Shown here: in pieces, positions 34,501 through 45,297 of the stretch
Layout: the number at the start of each line of letters is the position of its first letter
Numbering within the stretch: the first letter of the stretch is position 1
DNA from: Seiridium cupressi
Taxonomy: Eukaryota; Ascomycota; Sordariomycetes; Amphisphaeriales; Sporocadaceae
Reading direction: 5' to 3'
DNA length: 64,000 bases
NCBI GenBank assembly: GCA_036674765.1
Contig: JARVKI010000079.1
Coordinates: 141,835-205,834, forward strand
Notes under the pieces: generated by a model
Database searches by the model: none
What the model was told of the DNA's origin: nothing
Seen by the model: only the letters and a program-made list of their open reading frames with translations
Made by a program: the position numbers and the translations under genes

Positions 34501-36452
34501 TCGGTGAAACTTGCTGGTGCAATAGGAGAACTCGGGGGGTCGTGGGGTCTAATCAGGGGACGTTCTTGTTCCTCGGGCTCGCGAATCTTCTTCTCGCGCA
34601 CACTTCCAAACATTGGCAAGGCAGGTCGCGGCTGCATCACCTCATCATCCTCGAGCGGGGCGTCCTTCTTCTTGTTTCTGCCGATGCTGCTATACCATGG
34701 TCGCCGCGACTGTGGACTTGGCATAATCGGGGAGTCGGTATCTCCAAGCGAGCCGTGTGACTCGCCAACGATCACTGGGCCTCGTTCGTCAAAACTTACC
34801 CGTACCGACTTCTTACGTGGCCCCGGCACTTCGCGCTCCGGTGAGCTAAAACGAGCTCTCGGGGCGTCCGAGACGTTGTTATCCGCCGGTGACGCATCTC
34901 TCGGTGACGGAGTGCTGTGCTTGAGCGCCGACTTTATGGGAGATGCTGATCGTGGTAATGGTGTATGTCTCACATTGAGACTGTCTGATGGTGTTGGCGC
35001 AAAACGGGCCTGGCGAGCAGGACTCTGCGACAGTGATCTTTTGGGAGCACTGGCATCGCGCGCCAAACCGGCAACGGGCTTATTCTCCAGATACGAGTGT
35101 CTTTCTGAAGCGTTCGCAAAATCTACAGCGTCGGGCTGGCCCTGCGGCTGATCTCCGAGTCCAGCGAAATTTACTGGTTCAGGTTTCGATCTTGATACTG
35201 TCTCTTGCTCGCGATCGGATTCATACAAGGTCTGCCGCGTCGGTACATTATCCAGCGCGCCGTAAACTTCTTTTGTAGGGATTTGCGCGTATTCGTATTC
35301 CAAATCCTCTTCCGGGTCTTCCCTGACGATGGATGGTTTCCTACCCACCTGACCCACGGATCTAGGACTTGTTATGCGCCGAGGCTCCTGAGGGACAGGC
35401 GATGGTGTTGAAAATCGTGAATCCTGGGGCTCCGGTGACGGTATCTGGCCACCAAGGTTCCTGCTTTGCACAGGTTGCCATGCCGTGACGTCGGACTCGA
35501 TCTCCGCATCCTCCTGCACCTGTGGCTCTTCCCTTGCGTAATACTGCGTTCCTACGAAAGACTCTTCGTGCTCTGGCAACTCGCGAGACTGCTCACCTGT
35601 CTCGACCATGCTGCCTCTAACTCTTGCGACTGTACCCTTGGCCAGGTGGCTTCCAGATCTCTGAACGCCGGTCTGACTCTTTTTGGTCTTTGGAGGTTTC
35701 TCTGAAGCTGATTTCACCTGATACGAGACAGCTTCTATGGTCGACTTTGGCACCATTCTCCTTGAGTTCGGATCGTAGACTAGTGTTTGATCAGGTTTCC
35801 CAGAAGCATTTGAAGTACTCGAAGATCGATTCGCTTTGTCTCGTCGCGGTGACTCGCTCCATTGAGGATTATGGTCAACGGTCGGAGATGAAGATGGTGC
35901 ACGCGCGCGGCCTGGATAGGAAAAATTGATTGACGAGTTTCGACTATCTGATCGTTGTGGCAAAGAGTTGAGGCTTTCCGGTCTTCCGGCTCGCATGGGC
36001 GCATCTGACGTGCGGACATTGCTGGTATCCCCTTGCGATTGCGTATACCAGGACGGTAGATTCGTATCAAGTTTTTGCGATGCGGTTTTGAAATTCTGCA
36101 TGCCCACACCAGCCGAGCTTGTACTCTTAGACGCCTTATGTCCAGGTGGAATAGCCGGAACTGGTGGATGATTCTGCTTAAGTGGTCTCCGATCGCCATG
36201 TGGTGAAGGGCTCCGAAAGGAGCGCTCTGACATGCTCCCGACGCTACCGCTCCTTTCTCGCTTTGACTGTGGTGCATTCCGTCGAGCGGCTGAAGCAGCG
36301 CTTCCAACTGACGAGACCGAGGGACTCCGGCGCATCGTCCTTTTTGTCTGTATCTCGGATACATTGGTAGGGGTCTGCGGACGGGCCCGGAGCGCCGCAG
36401 CGGCAGCCGCGGACGACAAGGCCCTGTTCGGATTTTGGTTGCTTGACGCCAT
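31587..36452 (-). CDS. Large disordered Ser/Pro-rich protein (1621 residues)
   Basis: A single uninterrupted frame from ATG 36452 to stop 31587. I cannot name it with confidence. The N-terminus has an Ala run followed by LRARPQTPTNVSEIQTKR and RRSPSVSSVGS, a block that looks conserved in fungal cortical scaffold proteins; a Seg1-like eisosome role is only a guess. Most of the protein is low-complexity and rich in Ser, Pro, Arg and Glu, with many SP/TP sites. One short folded-looking helix lies near residue 965 (WEQAKSFWRGLTAEKRRQLE). A four-fold Ala/Gln repeat follows (positions 33301-33360). The C-terminus KKKKKFGALRRMFRLDD is a basic amphipathic tail suited to binding an acidic membrane. 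Absence of introns over 4.9 kb and strong compositional bias support coding. Function unknown; most likely a cell-cortex or scaffold protein. Confidence 0.82.
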   Translation of the reverse strand: MASSNQNPNRALSSAAAAAALRARPQTPTNVSEIQTKRTMRRSPSVSSVGSAASAARRNAPQSKRERSGSVGSMSERSFRSPSPHGDRRPLKQNHPPVPAIPPGHKASKSTSSAGVGMQNFKTASQKLDTNLPSWYTQSQGDTSNVRTSDAPMRAGRPESLNSLPQRSDSRNSSINFSYPGRARAPSSSPTVDHNPQWSESPRRDKANRSSSTSNASGKPDQTLVYDPNSRRMVPKSTIEAVSYQVKSASEKPPKTKKSQTGVQRSGSHLAKGTVARVRGSMVETGEQSRELPEHEESFVGTQYYAREEPQVQEDAEIESDVTAWQPVQSRNLGGQIPSPEPQDSRFSTPSPVPQEPRRITSPRSVGQVGRKPSIVREDPEEDLEYEYAQIPTKEVYGALDNVPTRQTLYESDREQETVSRSKPEPVNFAGLGDQPQGQPDAVDFANASERHSYLENKPVAGLARDASAPKRSLSQSPARQARFAPTPSDSLNVRHTPLPRSASPIKSALKHSTPSPRDASPADNNVSDAPRARFSSPEREVPGPRKKSVRVSFDERGPVIVGESHGSLGDTDSPIMPSPQSRRPWYSSIGRNKKKDAPLEDDEVMQPRPALPMFGSVREKKIREPEEQERPLIRPHDPPSSPIAPASFTEQPHNAQSTTTDPYTVNGQASDQIIGSVLSQAQQDNASRNEANISRFREPLPPVVTSVEGGSDLSDSMKSSDDEAGLFDTARDDSDEEVIPSTQTTAITMPESQVNSQNGSTILEGKSPVEFEQPGARAGPALAEPAMETVPAIAITQPSPAPVDENMSTAKHGARQYFGLPGMFPEDDSDDSQVHQEQQHIQATPNSIPSSTAEAMKEPEAVVAPSQTHVLPQTILATTPRISMPENTTDDESNASIYSDAYEDVSDVEDGGGFQSLNAVVESPVTKPLQADRVPEPAVERNQSAEVAPFTQNSAAATQAFGLTYPETDWEQAKSFWRGLTAEKRRQLEIEAMEDAAADGDQEELQTPTRKLSNRIKKTAEQRLATAVAQAAQAQAAQAQAAQAQAAQAQTIAPMENPKQENRVNPERTYMIQPGSRANHEPLSPVKSAGHARTSSRGEQSQAAKSGILTKNNPGQVHIRSSMRGEPPQSAKSRTVSQNVPGEVHIRKSMRPGSTNGDASRRISSPPERVTSPSATVRPRTAGAPEDKATRRGRAASNEVAASAAAAFSRTTVPAPQRRGSDASDSSFKRARPNASESTTFRRTMRHGAAPAQPHAFPEATKDSSRFSLRSLSPSGSTFHRSSAAAPPVSTGMRRSLRSGSVSSKDSKRASVQFPSFGRPSGKAAAKKTNAGSSRFGDSSDEEEPTPRFRSRFDDSSDEDDVRPGSSSRPLAKGTLRGSTTAPTNPKKATPPVVEEEAEDSPDLPDSDDEPSMQLPSPLRSPGNTASAFRPGLNQRASSGIGTSTLQRQRSGPGTLAASSTAPVAVRPASERRSSFMSNILRRNKKADKAGKITRPELMDSPARRDTKFERSTDELRTLRGDSRPTSPKLQKRNTFSRGDSWPLPEGAEDVRPTTAGGRVNGSAAQRPDFAGRRSTSLGIPGLKQPSGHGVADETILDGHDPTKKKKKFGALRRMFRLDD
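33301..33360 (+). repeat. 15-bp minisatellite, four perfect copies
   Basis: Four identical tandem copies of a 15-base unit (tgagcttgagcggct on the plus strand) with a five-base partial fifth copy. It lies inside the 1621-residue gene, in frame, and encodes repeated Ala-Gln-Ala-Ala-Gln. Perfect identity implies recent expansion. Confidence 0.95.
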
Positions 36453-38630
36453 AAAGGCAGCAGCGGCGGCGGTCGAAGCGTTTGGGTTTGGTTTGCTTCT
36501 TGAGGGCTGCTGTATGGTGAAGAAAGAAATGACAGGTCAGCTCCAGATTTTCAAAATAGATCAGTCAAGTTTGCTCAAGATTGCGCAGATGAAAATGATG
36601 CGGGTCACGACATCATTGTTATGTGAATGCGCCGCCAGGCTTGAGATAGCTTCGTCAACTAAGATGATCTGGCTCTAGCTCGGCCTGGTCTCTGGTAGTC
36701 TCAGGTCTTCCACTGGAGCGGCGAGCGAAGCTTCGGGGATGCGTGCGCACTAACGAACGAGAAGCATACCGCAGGCCGTTGCTGAAGACATGTTCTAGTT
36801 CCCAATGAGGGTAAAGCGAAGGAAACTTGGCAGATATGAACCGCTGACCAACGTACCGGATATGGCTGTTGCCGACTGCGTCTTTTCGAGTTTCCGAACA
36901 TGTTCACGTCTTCAGAGTGAGAGACTCTCCAGTCGCTAGGCTTGCGGGTTTAGGCTCGAGGCCTCCGGAAGGGCTATGGGCTGCTCATTCGCGAGATGAG
37001 AATCATGAGCTCGCTGGGCGACTGATACTGAAATAATGAAACATGTACCCTGATACAGAAGTTGGTTAAAGCAGTAACAGACAAATAACAGTTAGTGTTG
37101 TTGGCGCGACGTTGTGGAGGATCGTTGGCCCCATGAGAGAAAATTGATGATGACGCCTGTCGCAAAGGGACAGGGGAAGCCGACACCAGACGCCTAAGCC
37201 ACGCTCTTTCATCTCTTTGAAGCTGCAGCATGACATTGACAGCGGCGGGGGCCACGCTCGGCATCACTTGTGGAGCCATGCCCCAAGCAACTGGGGAGCG
37301 ACCCAATTCGGCGGCCCCGTCCTGTCGATCTTTCCCAGTCGGTTGAGACACCTGAACCTTTGTAACCTCTTTGAGCGTTCGTTTTACGGCATTTACGTAG
37401 GTTTCTACATTGGCTAAATTCGCCGTGGGCTTTGAAGCTTCCTTTGTTTTCTAGCATTGGGATGTAGCATTCCGCGCATCATATGATGCGGCATATGGCA
37501 ACCAGCAGCGCATGAAGGCATCATGCCATAAACCAGATAGGCAATTGTTTGAACATTCTCCAATGGTCTACAAACCGGGGTCCCATGGTGGCTGCTCAAT
37601 CAATCTATTCAAGCAGTACACCACAACCTCGTCGTGCTCTGGAAAAGCCCAAAGGATATACCTTGGCAACACTTCGGCAACACTTCTGTTTAGTAAACAT
37701 GCAGAATTGGCGCTTGGGCAACGCTCCATCTGCCGGCTCTCAATGCAATCTGTTGCAGGAATCCCGACCGCAGCGCTGACGTCATGCCGCACTACTTAGC
37801 CTAGTCTGCAGGTACCCAAGTACTGCCTTACCTGACTTCTACCTCAGCCAGATACAAAGAGAATCTTAATAGGCTACGTTAGATCAACGATTTGAGCTGA
37901 TATAATAACGTGAGAGTAGTCCAGCGGCCTTGAGGATTCATCTAGAGTTCTCCAATATCATGCTCCTCTGCAGCAAACAATCTGCCTGGGTAGATATAAC
38001 AAAAGATGCACCTCGAGTCAGGGCAGAATCGTTCCTCTACTAGCTTCCGATCGGTCCGGGCGTAAAGAGTGAAGACAATTAAGCGATACTGTCCTACAGC
38101 AGTTATCGTACAAACATATGATCACTATCACATAACACAATCTCCGGAACAGTCTGGAGCATGGTTTTTGTAAGGGGGGGTTTTGTGCATTGTTCTGTCT
38201 ACCTGTTCTATCCCTACAATTGAACAATTGCCATCCTAGCAATCGTTGATATTCCATGTGTCTACTCTTCAAGACCGTCATTATCATGGCGGTGTCATTG
38301 GCTAGTCAAGCCCAGAAAAGAGTATCCGATTAGGCTGTTAAGGCACTATAGATAACCAGGTCCGACGAGACAAGCAAGTGTCAGGGGAAGTACAGTTGGT
38401 TTGCCAAATGGATAACCTGGTATACTGTGCTGTGGTGTGGGGGGGAGGGGGGAAAGCCAGGGTCAACATTGTTCCCACCAACAAGTTAACCTAGGGATTC
38501 CAGTGTTGTGAAGGTGCAAAGCCCGAATTTCAAGAGCATCAAGGCGCCGCTGTCGAATTGATGGCGCGGGACAAACTGTCAAGAGTCCAGTCATTCGACT
38601 ATGGGAGATTCCACGAAAAGGTCCATGGGC
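36453..38630. other. Intergenic, 2.2 kb, no supported gene
   Basis: Promoter of the 1621-residue protein gene on the left and 3' region of the next minus-strand gene on the right. Frames here are short and show no motifs. A G-rich stretch lies near 38440-38452. Confidence 0.45.
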
Positions 38631-40732
38631 CTAAGATACCGGAACACGATTATCATAATCCCTTCCACCAGGTGCGCCACCTCCTATTGCAGAGGCATGC
38701 GATTCGAAGTCTTCACCGGGGACGATAGCAGAGCAGTTGTCCTCGTGGACGTCGTCCTCATAATAGTCATCCTCTTCGAAATCCTCGCTGTGCATCTCCT
38801 GGCTGGGTTCATGGTCTAGGGCCGGGGCTTGTTGTCCTGTAGACGGGGCTGCATTACGGTCTTGGGCGACAGCGTTATTCTTCGCCGGAAGTTTGCTTGG
38901 CTTCTTGCCTTTTCTTGACTTCATCTTCGCCTTCTCCAAGAGTCGTCGGCGTTCAGCTTCTTCTCTTCGGCGGCGGCGATCTTTGATCTCGTATTGGCGG
39001 ATAAGAGCCTCCGGAGGTCGACCAAAGATCCTCTCATACTCGCAAAACTCGCAGATCCATACATCTTCGGGTGACGGTGGGTGATTGAAGTTCTTGGTGT
39101 CCTGGTCTTGTCGACGTTGCTTTGCGGCTTGAAGGTGTGGGTTTCCACGTCGCTTGTGTTTCTTCGGTGGAGCACTGCTCTGTGCCGCGCCCTTTTTTGT
39201 CCCGTCGCCAACAGTGTTTGGCCTGGTTTGAGCGCCAGCCGATCCTGATGGGTGCGGCTGGCCGTTTTGGACTGGCCGTGCGTTTGCGCCGTAGTAAGGC
39301 TCACCATGATCCCCTTGCATAGGCGTTTGTTGATTGTGGTTGACTCCCGCCATGTGTGGAGACCCGGACTCAGAACCTGGCCACGGAACTGAACCAGCTT
39401 GTGAATCAAAGGTGAAGGTGAACTGCGAGGAAGCAGGACTAGCCTTGCTCGAAGCTTGCTGCTGCAAGAGGCTGATGTTTTCCTGGCCTTGTGGTGTATG
39501 AAGCTTTCCAGCGCTAGCAATCGCGGTCGAGATAATACCCTTCATTTCGCCTGAATAATAGCACGCATTAGATCATTTTCTGCACGGTGAATTGCAAGTG
39601 AACGGATCATGACTGGGTCAGGTAGAAGGCGTGGGAGAAATGTAGAAGAGGACGAAGAAAGGTGGAAAGGTGCGTTTTCAAGGCTGGGGTATAGTGCGGT
39701 AGACGTGGGGGAAGGGTTCCGATTCAACGTTACAACGATAGAGAATTCGTTGCGCGCAGGTGGGAAAAAGAAAATCAGAATTCCCTGGAACTCACCTGAA
39801 GGGGCTGTATACTGGCCCTCAGAACTTGACTTGGTATTCTTAACTGGCCAGTTCGGATTGGCGTCTGGGATTTGTCTCAGCGGGCTCCTGCCGTTGCGAA
39901 TTCGCCCATAGCGACCTCTACCTGGACCAGATATGCCTTGAACAGGCGAGCCAGCAATGCCAGCATATGCGTATGGGGATGGCGAATTCGCTAGTGCATC
40001 GCCAGGTCCTTCATCACCTGTGGTGGGAGGTGAGGGAACGCCCAAAATGCCCGAGTCTGTGAGTACATGAGTCCCGTTCAACATGCCCTCACCCGCGGTC
40101 GGAATCTTTCTCTTCTTCTTGTTGTTGGTATTTTCGAAAGAGTCGTATCCGTCAGCGGAAGATGCCGTTGAAGGGGGTGGTTGAGGGGTCTGATGTCGGC
40201 CCTGGCTTGCCCTGGGCGGTGTTCGCAGTGTATGGGTGGGAGACTCGTGTAGTGGTCGAGAGACCAGCGATCTTCTGCCGTGGTACATGGGGCCTTCATC
40301 GTCTTGCGAGCCACCGTGGCCATTGCGGCGTAGTCCAGCTTCCTGAGTGGAATCTAGGCCACTTCCCCGGTTCGCAGAGTCGGCTGCCGCTGGACCATCC
40401 TCAGCCTGATTATACGGATAGTAGAATAAAGGTGCGTTGTTCTGTGGTTCGAGCGGATACTTGATTGTGTCGGCGACGTCTGGGGAAAGGCGTTCGCGCA
40501 GGCGGCGCTTGGGAAGCGGGCGAATAGGTCGGTCTGGAAAGAGCGACGACACAGAATCTGGAGACATTTTTTCGCGATATCCTAAGTCCTGACCAAGTCG
40601 AGAAAGAGTTAGCCATATGGCCGAAGGTGCTACGAGAAATGCCACGACGAAGACAGAAGGCTTTGATGTCAAGACTGACCACGCGTCAATACCCAAAGGC
40701 TTGAGCGTGGACCAGCCAAAAGACCACGGCAT
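38631..40732 (-). CDS. Fungal-specific membrane-anchored protein, unknown function
   Basis: Exons 40732-39796 and 39550-38631, phase 1, give 618 residues. The intron is 245 bp, long for this genome; its ends (gtgagt, ttattcag) and frame fit well. Near the N-terminus is one hydrophobic span (about 26-44, VFVVAFLVAPSAIWLTL) preceded by few charges, so it could be a signal anchor. A Pro/Ser-rich linker follows. A conserved-looking C-terminal block has WICEFCEYERIFG, then RPPEALIRQYEIKDRRRRREE leading into a long basic helix (KMKSRKGKK). The tail is very acidic with many Glu, Asp and Tyr. The two close cysteines could bind metal with other ligands. I do not recognise a named family. The start at 40732 is chosen because the preceding in-frame 55 codons look like leader; an ATG at 40897 is the alternative. 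Confidence 0.78.
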
Positions 40733-43105
40733 TGTGGTAAACGGTGATTCAGAAAGGAATAGAGCCCAACATATGTATGGATGAATGATTGGAGGTGATG
40801 TCGTCCAGCTGTGGGGACTTGCAACGACACGTCCGACGGTCGGGGAGGTAGATGGATTTGGATCGTGTTGATGGAGGCCCGCCATACTGCCTGCCAAACG
40901 TGGGGGGGATGGGAAAGAACATACCCATCACATATCGAAGCCAGTTCTGCTGCCTGGGCGATTGTCCTTCTCCCGTTTCTGCCGGCCGGTGAATCAAGAA
41001 TGGTTAAATGCACTGGAAAATATGATGTAGAATGGTGCGCGACGAGGACTCCACGATGCAGCAAGAGGGATATCTCGACAAGCGGGTTCGATGATTCCTT
41101 GAGCACTCTATTTGAATTCCAAGTAAGCCACGATGCACATTAGAAATATAGAATAGTCCAATACATGTCCCAAAGACGCTGGGCCCGTGTGGAAAGGGCA
41201 GACCACTGCGAGCCCGATTCCAAGCGACAAACCGCTTTCGAGTGGCACACAGCAGGAGGCGCTTCTCAGTCCTCCCAAGCAAGCTGCTTCCGAAAATACA
41301 GGCGCAAAAAAGGTGACAAGTGAGGCTTACATGCAAAGCAAGATCCCAGAAGCGCAGGCAAGCTAAAGAGCTGTCGATGGAAGTCCGAAAGGGGCCAGAA
41401 TAGAGAAGGAGCAGTAGGCGTTGTAGATGACCAATACGTAAGTCGTGGCAGTAGTCACCGGCAACACTTGCAGTCAGTCCTAGGGCCCCTATCCTGTCGG
41501 GCCGGTCTAAGCCCTCGGTCTGCACAAGCTCGGGTTTGCCAGCAGCAAGAGGAAACAGCAATGGCGTCGGCGGGCGACAAGCGGTGATGTTGTAGCTGGT
41601 GTGGAAGAGGCAGACGTCAAACAGCTTGGATGACAGTTATGTTCATGACAGGTCGGTCTTTGGTTCACTTGATGGCAGGTCTCGGAATGGATTGTGCTGG
41701 CGATATGGGGTCGCCTTAGTGGGCCGTTCGGGGAGGTGCAAGGGCCGATAGCAGGTCTTTGACCCTGTCTTGCCTCTTATCGAAGCTCATTATTCAGCCA
41801 CGGGTGCCGCTGCAGGATGCACCTTTGGGTTTTAAGATGCGTACGATTTAAATGTGAAGCGGCGTCACTGTTTGTAGATGTCGGGGGAAACACCGCAAGT
41901 CACAGGATTCACGACATGTGAATTATCGCCATGGCCTGCTACAATACCTCGACGCTTGAAGCGCTCATAGGGATCGCTCTTCGACAAGACTGAGGTCATA
42001 TTGTACAGCTCTACCACTCGATCAATCAAATGAGATTGCCCCGCGTGTCACTCTACAGCTGCTTTGAGGGTGAGATTGGGCTCATTTCGAAAAGGTGGGG
42101 TGGGGTTCCTTGCAGCTGCTTGTCTGGCTGTCTGTCATGTTTGGCTCCAGCTTCATCACTTCGCCGCATTGCAGGCTAGCCATGGTTCATGTTGTCCGTC
42201 CACTTTGTCCACAAACTCCGACTTGCTCCAGCGTATCCGTCACCATGCGAGGGATTTCGCCTCTTCTCATTCGAGATATCCCAACATTGTCAGCTTGTTC
42301 TTCTCAGGCAGATTTCACGTCGTCTGTATCTGAATTGGCCAACATGGCCCAAGAGAGTCATCCGCTCCCGCGGTGACCGGCCTGCCATCGGGAACCTCCC
42401 CCCACCAAATCATATGCCGGGCTCTCGACTGACAGCTGGCACATAACACGGAACAGGGCCGACTGTCGGATCAATCACGGCCCGCTCTAGGGACCAGAAG
42501 CCCACTACCAGCGCTGCTGCCAGCTGCTGGCGCTTCTAGGTCTCAGGTCCAGCACGTACCTACAGTAGCCGGTAGCAGCAGCATCGCCTCGGTGTTTTGG
42601 TCAGTAAGCGCCGATGGTCCTTGGAAGCTGCACCCTTGACCCTTGACAAATGCTCTCCAAAATGTCAGAGGCCGATTTTGAGTTCGAAAGCGGAACGCAG
42701 AAGCAGTGCAGCAACGGGAAAATGTCCCCGCTCAGATCTGCTACCACAGCCATCACCTACTTACCACCTGCTTTTACTACTCCCTACCGCTCGCCCAGCT
42801 TCTCAATTGTCCAATACCTTTCTCAGTATCTCGTCTAGTCATGCCAGGAGTCCATCTTTACTCTCAGACTCGTCCATTTCCTTCCCACTAGCAAGGCCAG
42901 CTCAATCGAGTTGTCCTTCCTCGGAAGCTGCCACGCCTGTCGCGATCGCTCACGCACGACCTTTTTCCACTCTTCTCGCCATTAGGAAAGACGACATCTC
43001 AGACTACCTGCCTCGAACTCAGAAGTGCCTCGCAGGTCGCCTCCCCATTGACACGCGACTAAGCCCGGCCCTCTTCCTTCACGTCGAGTCTTTCGCCGCC
43101 GAGAA
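40733..43105. other. Divergent promoter region, 2.4 kb
   Basis: Lies between the divergent starts of the membrane-anchored protein gene (-) and the Cti6-like gene (+). The stretch from about 42.6 kb is C/T-rich and without in-frame coding in the Cti6 frame, as expected for a long leader. A 314-codon frame (42597-43541) overlaps the Cti6 start in another frame and is judged a shadow. Confidence 0.5.
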
Positions 43106-45297
43106 ATGGCCGGCACTTCTCCTACTCGACGGTCTTCTCGGGCGCGAACCACTCAACCACAACCACAGCTCTCTTCTGCCGCTTCCAGCCTGTCCGGCCG
43201 TGCAGAGCGATCCTCTCAAGCGCTCAACAAAGCAGGCTCTCCGCAAAAGTCCACCGGCAGCGGATCGCTCTCCTCAGAGCCACCTGAGGACTCGACCGCG
43301 ACAACGGCCAGCAGCGACGACAACCTACTCCTCCGCCGACGGAGCACTCGAAATCGAGACGACGAACGAGACAAAGAAACAAAGTTCGAGGTTCCCGAAA
43401 TGGCCATCACGAGCGACGATAACGAGATCCAAGAGGACGACGAGGCCGTCCGCTGCGTCTGTGGCTACGAAGACTACCCCGGCCTCCCGCTGCTCGATGA
43501 AGACTGCAAAAACCACGCGCTCAAAGATGCAATTGATGTAGAGCAGATCTTCTCAATTGAACTGACGGACGATTTAGCCGGCTTTTTCGTCCAGTGTGAC
43601 GTATGCAAGGTTTGGGAACATGGCCTCTGCATGGGTATCGTCAACGAGGACCTGATTCCAGACGACTATTACTGCGAACTGTGTCGAAAGGACCTTCACA
43701 AGATCTATGCAGCCAGCAATGGGTGAGTAACATCATCATCTACATCTCGCGACAAATTTATACGCTGTGCGATACCTTTGTCGCCGTGCTGCGTCCTGCT
43801 GTGCTGCATTGCGGCCGAGGCGGAGCGCTGGCGGTCGCAGTAGGCGCACCTGTCGATCGTCCCCTTTTGATCGAGCTCTTACGTCCTTCCCCGCGACAAC
43901 CTGCAATGGCCCAGTTATAACACCAAATACAATGCAGTGATTTCACAGCTACTGGAACGATCGGAATGCTAACGCGATGCCACCACGCAGACAAAAGTAC
44001 TCCATCTACTTACCCCTCCATCGACCATCTCGAGCAACGTCAAGAGCGACTTCTGCCACAAAGGAAGGCGCCCGATCGCCAAAAAGCGGCGACCGCAAAA
44101 GCTCGAGAACCTCGGCTGCTGCTGCTGCCGCCGCCGCTGCGCAAAGCATGGCGAAGCGAAGGTCTACCATGAACAGTCGTGATGCTGCTTACGACGAGGA
44201 GCAGCTCAGACGGGCCATTGAGATTAGCCAGAAAGAAGTCGTCCCAGAAGGTCAGCTCAGACGGCCAAAGAGGAGCAGGGATGAGGACGATGAGTAAGTA
44301 CCAAAGCAAAGCCATAACGTGCGCAACTTACATTTCTTAGGCAACCTGAGATCAAGCGACAGAGAACCAACTCCAAGTCCCCTTCACCTGAAGAGGTGCC
44401 TTTTGCGAGTCGGGAGGAGTCCGAGGACGAGTCTGCCACTCGCAACGGAATATTCAAGAAGTCGTCTCGTAATACTGTACGAAGTCAGCGTGAGAAGACG
44501 GAACGTGAAGAGCGTCGTGAGGAGCAGGAACGCAAACGAGCCGAAGCAGCCAATAAGCGCAAGGGCCGCGCAGAACGCCGGAGAGCCGAGGGCGAGTTTG
44601 CCCATTTTCTGTGTTACCAGCTTCTGTAGCTAACCGTCGTATAGATTCTGATCCATCTGAGGAGGTGCCCCCGACAGCTCGTGCTGCCGTGACTCGCACT
44701 GCCGACGTAGTTCACCCTCCAGATCCTCCAGTATCATCACAGCCTGTTCCGGACACGCCACCCGCGGATCAAGTACCAGCGAGTTCGAACAAGAAAAGGA
44801 CCGGCTTGCATCCGAAGAAGAAGGGGAGAAACCAGTACACCAAAGACCGAGATCATCATCTGCACGAAGACTCGCCCGCAAGATCGATGTCACGAGACAT
44901 AGCTCGCGACAAAGATGACAATCATACAAAATCCAACCATGAAGGCGGATCGAAACATTCCAAGTCGAAAGGTGCCATGAATTCCAGGATTACAATGACG
45001 GATTTGAAGAGACGCGCCAATAACTTGATGGAATTCATCACCCGGACACAGGTGGAGTTAGCCAATGAACCACTCTCTGAGCGGAACAGTCCACGTCAGC
45101 CGGCTAGCGAAGACGGAAGTGAAGTGCCCGTAGTGCGGCAGAACGGGAGTAACGCCAAGATGCTGGTTGATCATGCAGCGCCTACAAACGGAGCATCCAT
45201 GTCGCGGACCCAGGATTTCAAAGAGATGAGCTGTGTCGAAATGATGGACGCACTAACGAGGGACTTGGTCAAGTGGCAACAGGAGTTTGCAGCATGA
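43106..45297 (+). CDS. cti6: Cti6-like PHD-finger protein (Rpd3L-type complex)
   Basis: Four exons: 43106-43722, 43991-44293, 44341-44591 and 44645-45297, giving 607 residues. A Ser/Arg-rich N-tail leads to a PHD finger with all eight zinc ligands visible: C117, C119, C164, C167, H172, C175, C190 and C193. Its long loop between the first and second ligand pairs (PGLPLLDE ... ELTDDLAGF) and core QCDVCKVWEHGLCMG are typical of Cti6. Later parts are charged, with a Glu/Arg-rich helix (REERREEQERKRAEAANKRK) and a conserved-looking C-terminal helix region (LKRRANNLMEFITRTQVELA ... EMMDALTRDLVKWQQEF). In yeast Cti6 binds methylated histone H3 within the Rpd3L deacetylase; the same nuclear role is inferred. 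Intron 3 (44592-44644) starts with GC rather than GT; frame and branch site support it. Intron 1 is 268 bp. Confidence 0.9.

Noticed and set aside
31639..35151. Antisense frames of 324, 198 and 215 codons over the 1621-residue gene
   Set aside because: Shadows of a Ser/Arg-rich coding strand; no recognisable domain.
42597..43541. Plus-strand 314-codon frame overlapping the start of the Cti6-like gene
   Set aside because: It is in a different frame from the PHD protein, is Ser/Pro/Arg-rich because of the C/T-rich leader, and overlaps well-supported coding sequence.
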